From positions 1 to 60,665 of the forward strand of contig JACJZI010000015.1 of assembly GCA_020635655.1 (NCBI GenBank): a stretch of DNA of 60,665 nt, read 5' to 3'. Every line of letters begins with the position of its first letter. The first letter of the stretch is position 1. Under the pieces are notes generated by a model. It saw nothing but the letters and a program-made list of their open reading frames with translations. It was not told the DNA's origin and ran no database searches. The DNA is from Flavobacteriales bacterium. Lineage in GTDB: Bacteria; Bacteroidota; Bacteroidia; Flavobacteriales_F; PHOS-HE28. This document shows, piece by piece, positions 1 to 8,047 of the stretch. Both the position numbers and the translations under genes were made by a program.

Positions 1-81
1 GATCTGCAGCAGACGGTCGGCCAGGGTGCTCTTCCCATGGTCGATGTGGGCGATGATGCAGAAGTTGCGGATGTGGTCCAT
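1..81 (-). CDS. lepA: Elongation factor 4 (LepA), N-terminal fragment
   Basis: The reverse strand reads from an ATG at 81 and runs off the window edge after 27 codons. The fragment reads MDHIRNFCIIAHIDHGKSTL and continues into ADRLLQ, the very conserved start of the translational GTPase LepA/EF4 with the G1 P-loop (AHIDHGKST). LepA acts on the ribosome in the cytoplasm. Other translational GTPases share the P-loop, but the 'IRNFCIIAHIDHGKSTLADRLL' context is typical of LepA. Only the first 27 residues are visible. Confidence 0.9.
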   Translation of the reverse strand, partial: MDHIRNFCIIAHIDHGKSTLADRLLQI

Positions 82-103
82 TGCGCTGCCCGGAAAAGGC
101 GTG

Positions 104-111
104 CAAAAGTA
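104..111 (-). promoter_or_regulatory. Minus-7 box of lepA (TACTTTTG)
   Basis: On the minus strand the bases read TACTTTTG, an exact match to the Bacteroidota TAnnTTTG box, 22 bp upstream of the lepA ATG. No clear minus-33 TTG was identified. Confidence 0.55.
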
Positions 112-156
112 GGCCATTCCATTCCTCGCCGAAGTGACAGGGTGACCGCTGCTCCT

Positions 157-164
157 TAACTTTA
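157..164 (+). promoter_or_regulatory. Possible minus-7 box of the sigma-factor operon (TAACTTTA)
   Basis: TAACTTTA differs from TAnnTTTG in the last base and lies about 55 bp before the sigma-factor ATG at 220. It is the best candidate in the gap between the divergent lepA and the sigma gene. Confidence 0.35.
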
Positions 165-219
165 CTGGTCTTTCAGGCAACTTCGGCCGCCCGAGGTGCA
201 TCATCTACACCGGACAGGC

Positions 220-777
220 ATGACGGACGAGCAAATGGTGGCGGGCTGTCTTCAACGTGACCCCTTGGCACAAAAGGAGTTGTACCGCACCTATGCCCGA
301 AAGATGATGAGCATCTGCATGCGCTATAGCAACGGACGCGAACAGGCCCAGGACATCCTGCAGGACGGCTTCGTGAAGGTGTTCCAGAAGATGGACCACT
401 ACCGCGGTGACGGCCCCCTGGGCGGGTGGATCGCCCGGACCATGGTGAACACGGCCCTGGACCATATCCGCCGCAACAAGCCCTATGACCATAGTCTGGA
501 CCTGACCGAGGCCGAACACCTGTACGCAGAGGACGAGCACGTGCTGAGCAACATGACCGCCGACGAACTGATGGAGCTCATCCAGGCCCTGCCCCCGGGA
601 TACCGTGCAGTGTTCAACATGTTCGCCATTGAAGGCTATGCCCACAAGGAGATCGCCGATCATCTTGGCATCTCCGAGAACACGTCGAAAAGCCAGTTCA
701 TGAAAGCGCGGGCGTACCTGCGCAAATTGCTGCCCAAGGAGGCGGCCGAGATCTACCGGAATGCGAGCGAAGGATGA
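220..777 (+). CDS. ECF-type RNA polymerase sigma factor
   Basis: The 185-residue protein has the two-domain layout of group 4 (ECF) sigma-70 factors. Region 2 spans about residues 20-90, with the DILQDGFVKVFQ core at 45-56. Region 4 spans about 118-172 with a helix-turn-helix around YAHKEIADHLGIS (140-152). It should direct RNA polymerase to a small regulon. The open frame extends to a GTG at 196, but the ATG at 220 gives the usual MTDEQ-type beginning, so I chose it. The 3' end overlaps the next gene by 17 bp, the arrangement expected of a sigma factor and its membrane regulator. SigP of Porphyromonas is a precedent for ECF control of T9SS, but whether this is its orthologue cannot be told from sequence alone. 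Confidence 0.9.
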   Translation: MTDEQMVAGCLQRDPLAQKELYRTYARKMMSICMRYSNGREQAQDILQDGFVKVFQKMDHYRGDGPLGGWIARTMVNTALDHIRRNKPYDHSLDLTEAEHLYAEDEHVLSNMTADELMELIQALPPGYRAVFNMFAIEGYAHKEIADHLGISENTSKSQFMKARAYLRKLLPKEAAEIYRNASEG

Positions 778-1885
778 ACTGAACCAATTGCTGCAGCAGC
801 GGTTCGCCGGACATGAGATGCCCGTGGACGCCAGCGTGTGGCAGGCCATCACGGCACAGGTGGCGGCACCCGTCGCCGGGGCCGACGAGGCCCTGCGCGG
901 CAGCTTGAAGCAGCGGTTCGCGGGCCATGAGATGCCCGTGGACCCGAGCGTATGGAGCGCCGTCAGCAGCCAGGCCGGGATCGGTGGCGGCGCAGCGGGC
1001 GGCATTGGCATGGGATGGGTCGCCGCAGGAGTGACCGCCCTGACCCTGACCGCCGGAGCATGGTACCTGACCCGGGGAACGGCCAGCGAGGTGCCTCCCG
1101 CTACCGCTGAAGTACGGGTCGGACCGGCAACGAACGTGACGCCCGACCCGATCCCGGAGCAGGTCCAGGTCACCCCCGTGGACAACGGCCCCAAGCAGGA
1201 GGATGCACCCGCGACACAACAGGAACGGTCCGTCCCGACCCGGCCGGTGACCAATGAGATCGCGACGCAAAGAGCCGATCAGGTTTCCGACCAACGGAAT
1301 GCGGCGACCACTGCGGATCCCGACAATGAGGACGTGCAGACGCACCAAGCCTCTCCGTTCCATGCTACCACGGATGCGGACCGGTCGCTCGCGAACGAGC
1401 AACGGACCAACGCAAATGCCTCCCAACTCGACCAGGCTCCCACGCCCGCTCGAACCGCTGAGGAGGGACCTGATGGGGCATCCACCGCGACGGACATCGG
1501 AACGGTGATGGGCGGCGAGCAGGAGAACACGCAGGAAGTGCCATCGGATGCGAACGCCGCATCCGCACCCACCACCGAGCCTCCCGTCGAAGAGGTGCCG
1601 AAGGCCGAGTTCCACCTGTTCCTGCCCAATGTGTTCACCCCGAACGGGGATGGCACGAACGACCAGTACGAGATCTCCTGCGTGGGCTGCGAACAAGTCG
1701 CTGTCATGATCACGGACAGTTACACCGGCAAGCTGGTGTTCACCGCACAGGACCTGCATCCCTGGGATGCGAACGACATGAGCGGCACGCCCTGTCCGGT
1801 GGGACAATACACGGTGTTCGTTCAGGCCGTGGACATGAACGGCCAACGCCATCGGGAAAAGCTCTATCTCCAATTGATGCGCTGA
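761..1885 (+). CDS. Single-pass membrane protein: putative sigma regulator with T9SS-type C-terminal domain
   Basis: The 374-residue protein has no N-terminal signal peptide. Residues 5-30 and 44-68 are two copies of a short motif sharing QRFAGHEMPVD.SVW. A hydrophobic segment at about 84-103 is the only membrane span. Residues about 104-282 are a Pro/Thr/Glu/Asp-rich low-complexity linker. Residues about 283-374 form a gliding-motility-type C-terminal domain beginning FLPNVFTPNGDGTND. The 17-bp overlap with the sigma factor suggests that the N-terminal motifs bind it in the cytoplasm as an anti-sigma (inference). The C-terminal domain resembles those of the two exported proteins downstream. 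Such a domain normally sits on Sec-exported T9SS cargo, so its presence on an internally anchored protein is odd. Sigma regulation is inferred from context; the domain calls are firmer. Confidence 0.7.
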   Translation: MRAKDELNQLLQQRFAGHEMPVDASVWQAITAQVAAPVAGADEALRGSLKQRFAGHEMPVDPSVWSAVSSQAGIGGGAAGGIGMGWVAAGVTALTLTAGAWYLTRGTASEVPPATAEVRVGPATNVTPDPIPEQVQVTPVDNGPKQEDAPATQQERSVPTRPVTNEIATQRADQVSDQRNAATTADPDNEDVQTHQASPFHATTDADRSLANEQRTNANASQLDQAPTPARTAEEGPDGASTATDIGTVMGGEQENTQEVPSDANAASAPTTEPPVEEVPKAEFHLFLPNVFTPNGDGTNDQYEISCVGCEQVAVMITDSYTGKLVFTAQDLHPWDANDMSGTPCPVGQYTVFVQAVDMNGQRHREKLYLQLMR

Positions 1886-1888
1886 CCC

Positions 1889-4816
1889 ATGCCACGCAAG
1901 CTTCCGATCCTGTTCGCATTCCTCTGGGCGACCGCCAGCTTTGCCCAGCAGACCCCGCACGACCAAGCGAGCTATGAAGTGTGGAAGCACGTTCAGATGA
2001 GCACCATCACGCCGACCCCCCCGGCCGTGCAGCACGGGAGCGGGAGCAACGGCACCTTGCGTGGTGGCTCGTCCTGCGATTGTTGGGTGCAACCGGATGC
2101 TTCGTACACGACCATCGACAACAACAGCCAATGGGACGCGAACGGCTTCCAAAATGCCGATGATGGCAGCTATGGTCCGATCGCCCTGCCCTTCCAATTC
2201 TACCTCTACGGACAATTTTGGAGCACGGCATACATCAACATCAATGGCAACGTCAGCTTCGGCCAACCTTATGGGACCTTCAGTGCTTCCGGGTTCCCGG
2301 TGAGCGGGTATACCATGGTCGCCCCGTTCTGGGCCGACGTGGACCTGCGGGGCCCGGGAGTTGGAAATAACATCGTTCAATTCAAGGTCACCCCCACCGC
2401 TCTGTATGTCAATTGGACGAACGTGGGTTACTACTCACAGATGACCGACAAGGTGAACACCTTCCAATTGATCATCTCCGACGGGATCGATCCCATCATA
2501 CCGAACGGTGCGAACGTGTCCTTCTGCTACCTGGACATGCAATGGACCACAGGTTCGGCATCGGGCGGTGTGAACGGGTTCGGTGGCACCCCCGCCAACG
2601 TGGGCGCGAACCAAGGCAATGGTGTGGATTACCTGCAGTTCGGGCGTTTTGATCACGCCGGCATTGACTATGACGGTCCCTACGGGAACAATGATGGGGT
2701 GGATTGGTTGGACACGCAGCACTTCACGTTCTCCACGGACATCACGACCGCCAACGTTCCCCCTTCGATCGTAAGCCAATCCGTCTGCGATAGTCTGGTC
2801 GTCTGCGTGGGAGAGATGGCCACACTGGACGTGACCTTCCTTTCTCCGGAGCCCCTGCAGACCACGGTGGCCAACGCCACCTGCCCGACATTGAGCAACT
2901 GGAACATCGTCACGAACACCAGCGGATTGAATGCGCAGATCGTGGTCCAATTCACACCCACGGCGGCCGATGTCGGCTATCACAACGCGATCTTCACAGG
3001 GACGGATGACGGCATCCCGGTCCAGACCTCCACGTTGAACGTGGTGATCGAGGTCCAACAGGGTGCGGTCATCACGCCGGGCACGATGGACGTGTGCGAC
3101 AATGGAACACCCGTGAACATGATCACCGTGCTGGGAGGCAACCCACCGGCCGGAGGTGATTGGACCGACCCCAACGGCCTTGCCCACAACGGGACCTTCG
3201 TGCCGGGGACCGACATGGACGGTGCATACACCTACGCTGTCGGGGTCGGCAGCAACTGCGCCTCGTCCGGCACCGCCACCTTCACCACCGTGCCGCACGT
3301 GGATGCCGGCCAGGACGTGAGCCTGGCCTATTGCAGTTCCAACGGTCCCGACGACCTGTTCCTGAACATCCCAGGGACGCCCATGACCGGAGGTGCCTGG
3401 CTCGACCCGAACAACGGTGCCTTCTCCGGGACCCTGCATCCTGGCACCGATCCCGAGGGGGACTATCACTATGTGGTGAACGGCTCCGGACCCTGTCCGA
3501 ACGATACCTCGACCATCTCGGTCGCGATCCCGCAATACATGGACCCCGGCCTGGACGATGCGCTCACGCTCTGCACGGACGCGGACACACTGGACATGAT
3601 CACCGCCCTTGGAGGAACACCCGATGCGGGGGGCACCTGGCTGGACCCCAACGGCCAGGCGAGCAACGGGTTTTTCGTGGCGGCCACCGGCATGGTGGGC
3701 GGCTATGTGTATACGGTCTCTCCCGACCAGCCCTGTCCGACGCTTTCCAGCACCCTCACGCTCTCCGTGGACCCATTGCCCAAGGCCGGGAACGACGCCC
3801 CACTGACCGTATGCGAGGACGCACCGAACTTCGATCTGTACACCCTGCTCGGTGGCAGCCCCGATGCAGGCGGTGTCTGGACAGGTCCGGCCAGTGACCA
3901 ACACCTCGCCATCCTGGACCCGGCCACGGACACGAGCGGCACTTACACGTATGTCGTTCAGGGCATCGGGACCTGCGATCATCTGACGGACACCTCCCAC
4001 GTGCAGGTGACGATCAACAAGTTGCCCATCGTCACGTTCTTCGCCGAACCGGATTCAGGTTGCAACCCCTTGGAGGTGAAGCTGACCAACACGACCGACA
4101 GCATCAGCGTGGGCAACAATTGTGTATGGGACCTGGGTGATGGAAGCGTCGTCGATGCCTGTGACACCCTGGTGCATACTTATCAGGACCCCGGATGGTA
4201 TACCGTGACGCTGACCGTGACCTCGCCGGAGGGCTGCACGGACCACACCACTGTCCCTGGCCTGGTGGTGGTGGATCCCGCGCCACAAGCCACTTTCACC
4301 TTCTCGCCGAACCCGGGGACCGAGAACAATGCGAACATCTTTTTCGCGGCCGATGATCCCGAGGCCATCGCCTTCCACTGGGATTTTGCCGGCCTGGACT
4401 CCGCCAGTGGGCGGTTCGCCTATCACCAGTTCGAGGATGTGCTGGGCGGCACCTACGATGTCTGCCTCGACGTGGTGGACCAATACGGTTGTGTGGACAC
4501 ATTGTGCAAGGTCGTCGAAGTGCTGGTGCCCACCTTCTACATGCCCAATGCATTCACCCCCAACGGTGACGGCACGAACGATGTATTGCGTCCCGTGACC
4601 ATCGGCATGGTACCGGAGGACCATCGGTTCTCCGTGTACGACCGCTGGGGCCAGATCATTTTTGACAGCACCGACCCGGAAGAGGGCTGGGACGGGAGTT
4701 TCCGCAACGGCGGAACGACCCTCCCTCAAGGTGTTTACGTATGGCGCTTGGTGGAACGCCCCACCTACTCCTCCGATAAGAAGGAATGGGTGGGTCGCGT
4801 GACCCTGCTGCATTGA
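1889..4816 (+). CDS. Large secreted protein with nidogen-like domain, repeats, PKD domains and T9SS type B C-terminus
   Basis: The 975-residue protein starts with a signal peptide (about residues 1-19, ending at SFAQ). A nidogen-like (NIDO) domain spans about 92-285, with 'ININGNVSFG', 'APFWADVD' and 'GVDYLQFGRFDHAG'. Four tandem repeats of roughly 80 residues follow at about 392-710, each with a 'GG.W.DPNG...G.F.P.T' core. PKD-like domains occupy about 719-880, and a gliding-motility-type C-terminal domain (MPNAFTPNGDGTND) ends the protein from about 882. It is predicted to be exported by Sec, moved over the outer membrane by T9SS, and displayed or released as an adhesin-like protein. It begins 3 bp after the putative sigma regulator, in the same operon, and is paralogous to the next gene in its NIDO part. 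Its ligand is unknown. Confidence 0.85.
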   Translation: MPRKLPILFAFLWATASFAQQTPHDQASYEVWKHVQMSTITPTPPAVQHGSGSNGTLRGGSSCDCWVQPDASYTTIDNNSQWDANGFQNADDGSYGPIALPFQFYLYGQFWSTAYININGNVSFGQPYGTFSASGFPVSGYTMVAPFWADVDLRGPGVGNNIVQFKVTPTALYVNWTNVGYYSQMTDKVNTFQLIISDGIDPIIPNGANVSFCYLDMQWTTGSASGGVNGFGGTPANVGANQGNGVDYLQFGRFDHAGIDYDGPYGNNDGVDWLDTQHFTFSTDITTANVPPSIVSQSVCDSLVVCVGEMATLDVTFLSPEPLQTTVANATCPTLSNWNIVTNTSGLNAQIVVQFTPTAADVGYHNAIFTGTDDGIPVQTSTLNVVIEVQQGAVITPGTMDVCDNGTPVNMITVLGGNPPAGGDWTDPNGLAHNGTFVPGTDMDGAYTYAVGVGSNCASSGTATFTTVPHVDAGQDVSLAYCSSNGPDDLFLNIPGTPMTGGAWLDPNNGAFSGTLHPGTDPEGDYHYVVNGSGPCPNDTSTISVAIPQYMDPGLDDALTLCTDADTLDMITALGGTPDAGGTWLDPNGQASNGFFVAATGMVGGYVYTVSPDQPCPTLSSTLTLSVDPLPKAGNDAPLTVCEDAPNFDLYTLLGGSPDAGGVWTGPASDQHLAILDPATDTSGTYTYVVQGIGTCDHLTDTSHVQVTINKLPIVTFFAEPDSGCNPLEVKLTNTTDSISVGNNCVWDLGDGSVVDACDTLVHTYQDPGWYTVTLTVTSPEGCTDHTTVPGLVVVDPAPQATFTFSPNPGTENNANIFFAADDPEAIAFHWDFAGLDSASGRFAYHQFEDVLGGTYDVCLDVVDQYGCVDTLCKVVEVLVPTFYMPNAFTPNGDGTNDVLRPVTIGMVPEDHRFSVYDRWGQIIFDSTDPEEGWDGSFRNGGTTLPQGVYVWRLVERPTYSSDKKEWVGRVTLLH

Positions 4817-4835
4817 ACATGAACCTGAAGGAACC

Positions 4836-6968
4836 GTGGAACTGAAACACTTCATCCCCATCGCGGCGCTCCTGCTTGGCGCAGCATTCGTCGATCCCGC
4901 CTCCGCGCAGGAGATCACATGGCCACAGTACGAGCAAATGAAGGGTGCTGGGAACCTTCCTGCACATTTCACCCTGCCGGACCCGGGCAGGGCGAACGTG
5001 ACCGTAGCCAAGCGTCCCGGCGACCACCCTGCAGGCATTCCGAAAGGGGGTGGAGGGTTGCTGAACCCCTGCGACTGTTGGATCCCCCCTGACAGCTCCT
5101 ACCAGCTGGCCATGCAGCCGAACGATGACCTATCGTCATCCCTTATCACATTGCCCTTTCAGTTCAATCTGTACGGCGACCTGTACAACACATGCTACAT
5201 CAACAACAATGGCAACGTGAGCTTCGTCGATCCCTATTTCACTTACTCGGCCACCCCGTTCCCGACCGCGGATTTCAAAATGGTGGCGCCATATTGGGCG
5301 GACGTGGACACCAGGGGTGATGATGGTTTCGGACTGAACGGAGGGACCGTGCGGTACAAGCTCACCCCAACTGCCATGTACGTGAATTGGGAGGATGTCG
5401 GGTACTACGGAATGCACACCGACAAGAAGTGCACCTTTCAGCTGATCATTACCGATGGCACGGACCCGGTGATCGGTGTGGGTAACAACGTGAGCTTCTG
5501 TTACAAGAACATGGACTGGACCACAGGTGACGCGTCCCAAGGTCAGAACGGGTTCGGGGGTATTCCCAGCACGGTGGGTGCCAATCGTGGCAACGGGGTG
5601 GACTACATCCAGTTCGGTCGCTTCGACCATCCGGGCAACGACTATGACGGCCCCTTCAACAACCCGGACGGAGTGGATTGGCTCGATGGACAGAACTTCG
5701 TATTCACCACGGCAGTAAGTACCCAGAACATACCCCCCATCGCAAGCAGCACCTTCCTGTGCGACACGGTGCGGGTGTGTACTGGTGAGCTGGTCAACAT
5801 CGAGATGAACTTCATCGCACCGGAACAGGACCAAGTGACGGTAGCCACATCGGATGGTTCCAGCATTTCGAATTATCAGGAGATCAGCAACACAAGTGGG
5901 AACATTACGGCCACCATCATCAGCGAGTTCATCGCACAACCGGCGGATACGGGGTTCCATGTGATCACCTATACTGCAACGGACGACGGTCAACCACCAT
6001 TGACAACGAACGTGTCCATCGTATTGGACATCTATTACACACCCGCACAACCTCCGGTCATTACTGGTGATACCGTGGCCTGCCCCGGTCAGGGGGTGGT
6101 GCTCACCGCTTCCGGTGGCTTCGACGACTACAACTGGAGTAACGGTTATGATGGACAGAGTGTCCTAGTAGGACCGGGGACCTACACGTTGGAGGCCACG
6201 GCGGGCATCTGCCGACTGGCATCGAACACGATCGTCGTGACCGAAGGCCAGGCACCTACACCCACGATCGTCGGCGCGCTTTACCAATGCGGGGATGACC
6301 CGGCCGTGCTCCTGACAGATCAACCCTATGACTCGTACGCATGGAGCACGGGAAGTACCGCGGACAGCATCGTCGTACAGACCGGCACCTACAGTGTGAC
6401 GGTGATCGATGCAAATGGCTGCGAAGGTGCTTCCGCTTCCGTCGATGTGCTCACTGCACCACCACCCACCGCACTGTTCACTGTTTCACCGAATAACCAA
6501 GTGATCGTGGGCGAGGGCTTCCAGTTCACCGATCATTCCACGATCAGCAACGGGACCATCACCAACTGGTTCTGGCAGTTCGATTCGCTCATGACCAGCA
6601 ACGCCCAGGATCCCGCGTTCACATTCCCGGGACCTGGCACCTACATCGTCAGCCTGACCGTGACCACGGCGGACGGTTGTACGGATACCTATTCCGTATC
6701 CGTGACCGTGGTGCCGGAGGAGATCTTCGTTCCCAATGTCTTCAGCCCGAACGGCGATGGCCTGAACGATGCATTGACCTTCACCAATGTCCAGTACTTC
6801 CCCAATACGGCGCTGAAGGTGTACAACCGCTGGGGGAATATGATCTACGACAGTCCCAGCTACAGGAACAACTGGGCGCCGAGGGACATCCCCGAAGGCA
6901 CCTACTTCTATATCCTCACCATGCAGAGCGGCAAGACATACGAGGGCCATTTGACCCTCCTGCGCTGA
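4836..6968 (+). CDS. Secreted protein with nidogen-like domain, Ig/PKD domains and T9SS type B C-terminus
   Basis: The 710-residue paralogue of the preceding gene uses a GTG start; the nearby ATG at 4819 is in another frame and closes at once. A signal peptide covers about residues 1-25 (ending ASAQ). The NIDO domain at about 106-290 shares 'NGNVSFVDPY', 'APYWADVD' and 'GVDYIQFGRFDHPG' with its neighbour. After it come two Ig-like repeats around 406-540 with 'YNWSNG'/'YAWSTG' cores, a PKD domain (about 545-628), and a C-terminal domain from about 629 (VPNVFSPNGDGLND). The tandem-repeat block of the larger paralogue is absent. It is the last gene of the sigma-factor operon, before a strong terminator. 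The function is probably cell-surface adhesion, by family. Confidence 0.85.
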   Translation: MELKHFIPIAALLLGAAFVDPASAQEITWPQYEQMKGAGNLPAHFTLPDPGRANVTVAKRPGDHPAGIPKGGGGLLNPCDCWIPPDSSYQLAMQPNDDLSSSLITLPFQFNLYGDLYNTCYINNNGNVSFVDPYFTYSATPFPTADFKMVAPYWADVDTRGDDGFGLNGGTVRYKLTPTAMYVNWEDVGYYGMHTDKKCTFQLIITDGTDPVIGVGNNVSFCYKNMDWTTGDASQGQNGFGGIPSTVGANRGNGVDYIQFGRFDHPGNDYDGPFNNPDGVDWLDGQNFVFTTAVSTQNIPPIASSTFLCDTVRVCTGELVNIEMNFIAPEQDQVTVATSDGSSISNYQEISNTSGNITATIISEFIAQPADTGFHVITYTATDDGQPPLTTNVSIVLDIYYTPAQPPVITGDTVACPGQGVVLTASGGFDDYNWSNGYDGQSVLVGPGTYTLEATAGICRLASNTIVVTEGQAPTPTIVGALYQCGDDPAVLLTDQPYDSYAWSTGSTADSIVVQTGTYSVTVIDANGCEGASASVDVLTAPPPTALFTVSPNNQVIVGEGFQFTDHSTISNGTITNWFWQFDSLMTSNAQDPAFTFPGPGTYIVSLTVTTADGCTDTYSVSVTVVPEEIFVPNVFSPNGDGLNDALTFTNVQYFPNTALKVYNRWGNMIYDSPSYRNNWAPRDIPEGTYFYILTMQSGKTYEGHLTLLR

Positions 6969-6989
6969 TCGCCACGAGCACCAATGGCA

Positions 6990-7023
6990 GGAACGGGCCG
7001 CGGGTACGCGGCCCGTTCCTTTT
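6990..7023 (+). terminator. Rho-independent terminator of the sigma/surface-protein operon
   Basis: A perfect 13-bp GC-rich stem (6990-7002 with 7007-7019) closes a 4-nt loop and is followed by TTTT. It starts 21 bp after the stop of the second nidogen-like gene and separates that operon from metF. Confidence 0.9.
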
Positions 7024-7042
7024 CATGCCGGCGCACACCAAG

Positions 7043-7050
7043 TATCTTCG
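7043..7050 (+). promoter_or_regulatory. Minus-7 box of metF (TATCTTCG)
   Basis: TATCTTCG, the TAnnTTCG variant seen upstream of several genes here, lies 9 bp before the metF ATG, between the terminator and the gene. Confidence 0.5.
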
Positions 7051-7059
7051 CCGCCCATC

Positions 7060-8013
7060 ATGAAAGTGATCGAGCATATGCGCAGCGCGAAAGAGACCCT
7101 GCTCTCCTTCGAGATCCTGCCGCCCCTGAAGGGGAAGGACATCCGTTCGATCTATGCGGGCATTGACCCCCTGATGGAGTTCGGCCCAAGCTTCATCAAC
7201 GTCACCTACCATCGGGAGGAGGTCGTGTACAAGGAGCGCGGCCATGGACTGCTGCAGAAGGTGCGGGTACGAAAGCGGCCCGGAACGATCGGGATCTGTG
7301 CGGCGATCAAGGCGAAGTACGAGATCGACACCGTACCGCACTTGATCTGCGGAGGTTTCAGCCGGGAGGAGACCGAGGACGCGCTGATCGAGATGAATTT
7401 CCTGGGGATCGACAATGTGCTGGCCCTGCGCGGAGATCCCACGAAAGGGGAGAACCACTTCGTGCCCGAACGCGATGGACACGCACATGCGGTGGACATG
7501 GTGTACCAGATCGCCGAACTGAACCGCGGCAAATACCTGCATGAGGAAGAGGAAGAGGCCGCTCCCACGGACCTCTGCATCGGTGCGGCCTGCTATCCCG
7601 AGAAACATCCCGAAGCGCTGAACCTCGCCACCGATATCGCCTACCTGAAGCAGAAAGTGGACGCTGGCGCGGAGTATCTCGTCACCCAGATGTTCTTCGA
7701 CGTGGACCGCTATTTCGACTTCGTCGGCCGTTGCCGGAACGAAGGCATCCACGTACCGATCCTTCCAGGGTTGAAGCCCCTGACCTCCCTGCGGCAGATC
7801 GCCTTCATTCCGAAGACCTTCCATGTGGACCTGCCGGAGGCACTGTCCAAGGAACTGCTCAAATGCCGGTCGGACCAGGACGTGCGCGGGGTGGGCATCG
7901 CCTGGTGCGTGGACCAAGCGCGACGGCTCCGCGATGGAAAAGCACCCTGTCTCCACTTCTACACCATGGGGCGATCGGAGGCCGTCCGCCAGGTGTTGGA
8001 CCAGGTCATGTGA
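7060..8013 (+). CDS. metF: Methylenetetrahydrofolate reductase
   Basis: The 317-residue protein is a full-length FAD-dependent MetF barrel, which reduces 5,10-methylene-THF to 5-methyl-THF for methionine synthesis in the cytoplasm. Diagnostic stretches are SFEILPP (the Glu at residue 18 corresponds to the catalytic Glu of the SFEFFPP motif), NVTYHREE, LALRGDP, 'GAEYLVTQMFFD' and LPGLKPLTS. The start ATG sits 9 bp after a promoter-like box. The gene stands alone between a terminator and the M1 peptidase. Confidence 0.95.
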   Translation: MKVIEHMRSAKETLLSFEILPPLKGKDIRSIYAGIDPLMEFGPSFINVTYHREEVVYKERGHGLLQKVRVRKRPGTIGICAAIKAKYEIDTVPHLICGGFSREETEDALIEMNFLGIDNVLALRGDPTKGENHFVPERDGHAHAVDMVYQIAELNRGKYLHEEEEEAAPTDLCIGAACYPEKHPEALNLATDIAYLKQKVDAGAEYLVTQMFFDVDRYFDFVGRCRNEGIHVPILPGLKPLTSLRQIAFIPKTFHVDLPEALSKELLKCRSDQDVRGVGIAWCVDQARRLRDGKAPCLHFYTMGRSEAVRQVLDQVM

Positions 8014-8039
8014 GGGTCGCTGCGGCACTGCCGGTCAAG

Positions 8040-8047
8040 TACCTTTA
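8040..8047 (+). promoter_or_regulatory. Possible minus-7 box of the M1 peptidase (TACCTTTA)
   Basis: TACCTTTA is one base off TAnnTTTG and its last base is the A of the annotated ATG at 8047. If it is the promoter, translation must start at or after the second ATG (8053), or from a leaderless transcript. Confidence 0.3.

Noticed and set aside
698..2380. 560-codon minus-strand frame over the sigma regulator and first nidogen-like gene
   Set aside because: No domain and no promoter; both plus-strand genes are well supported.
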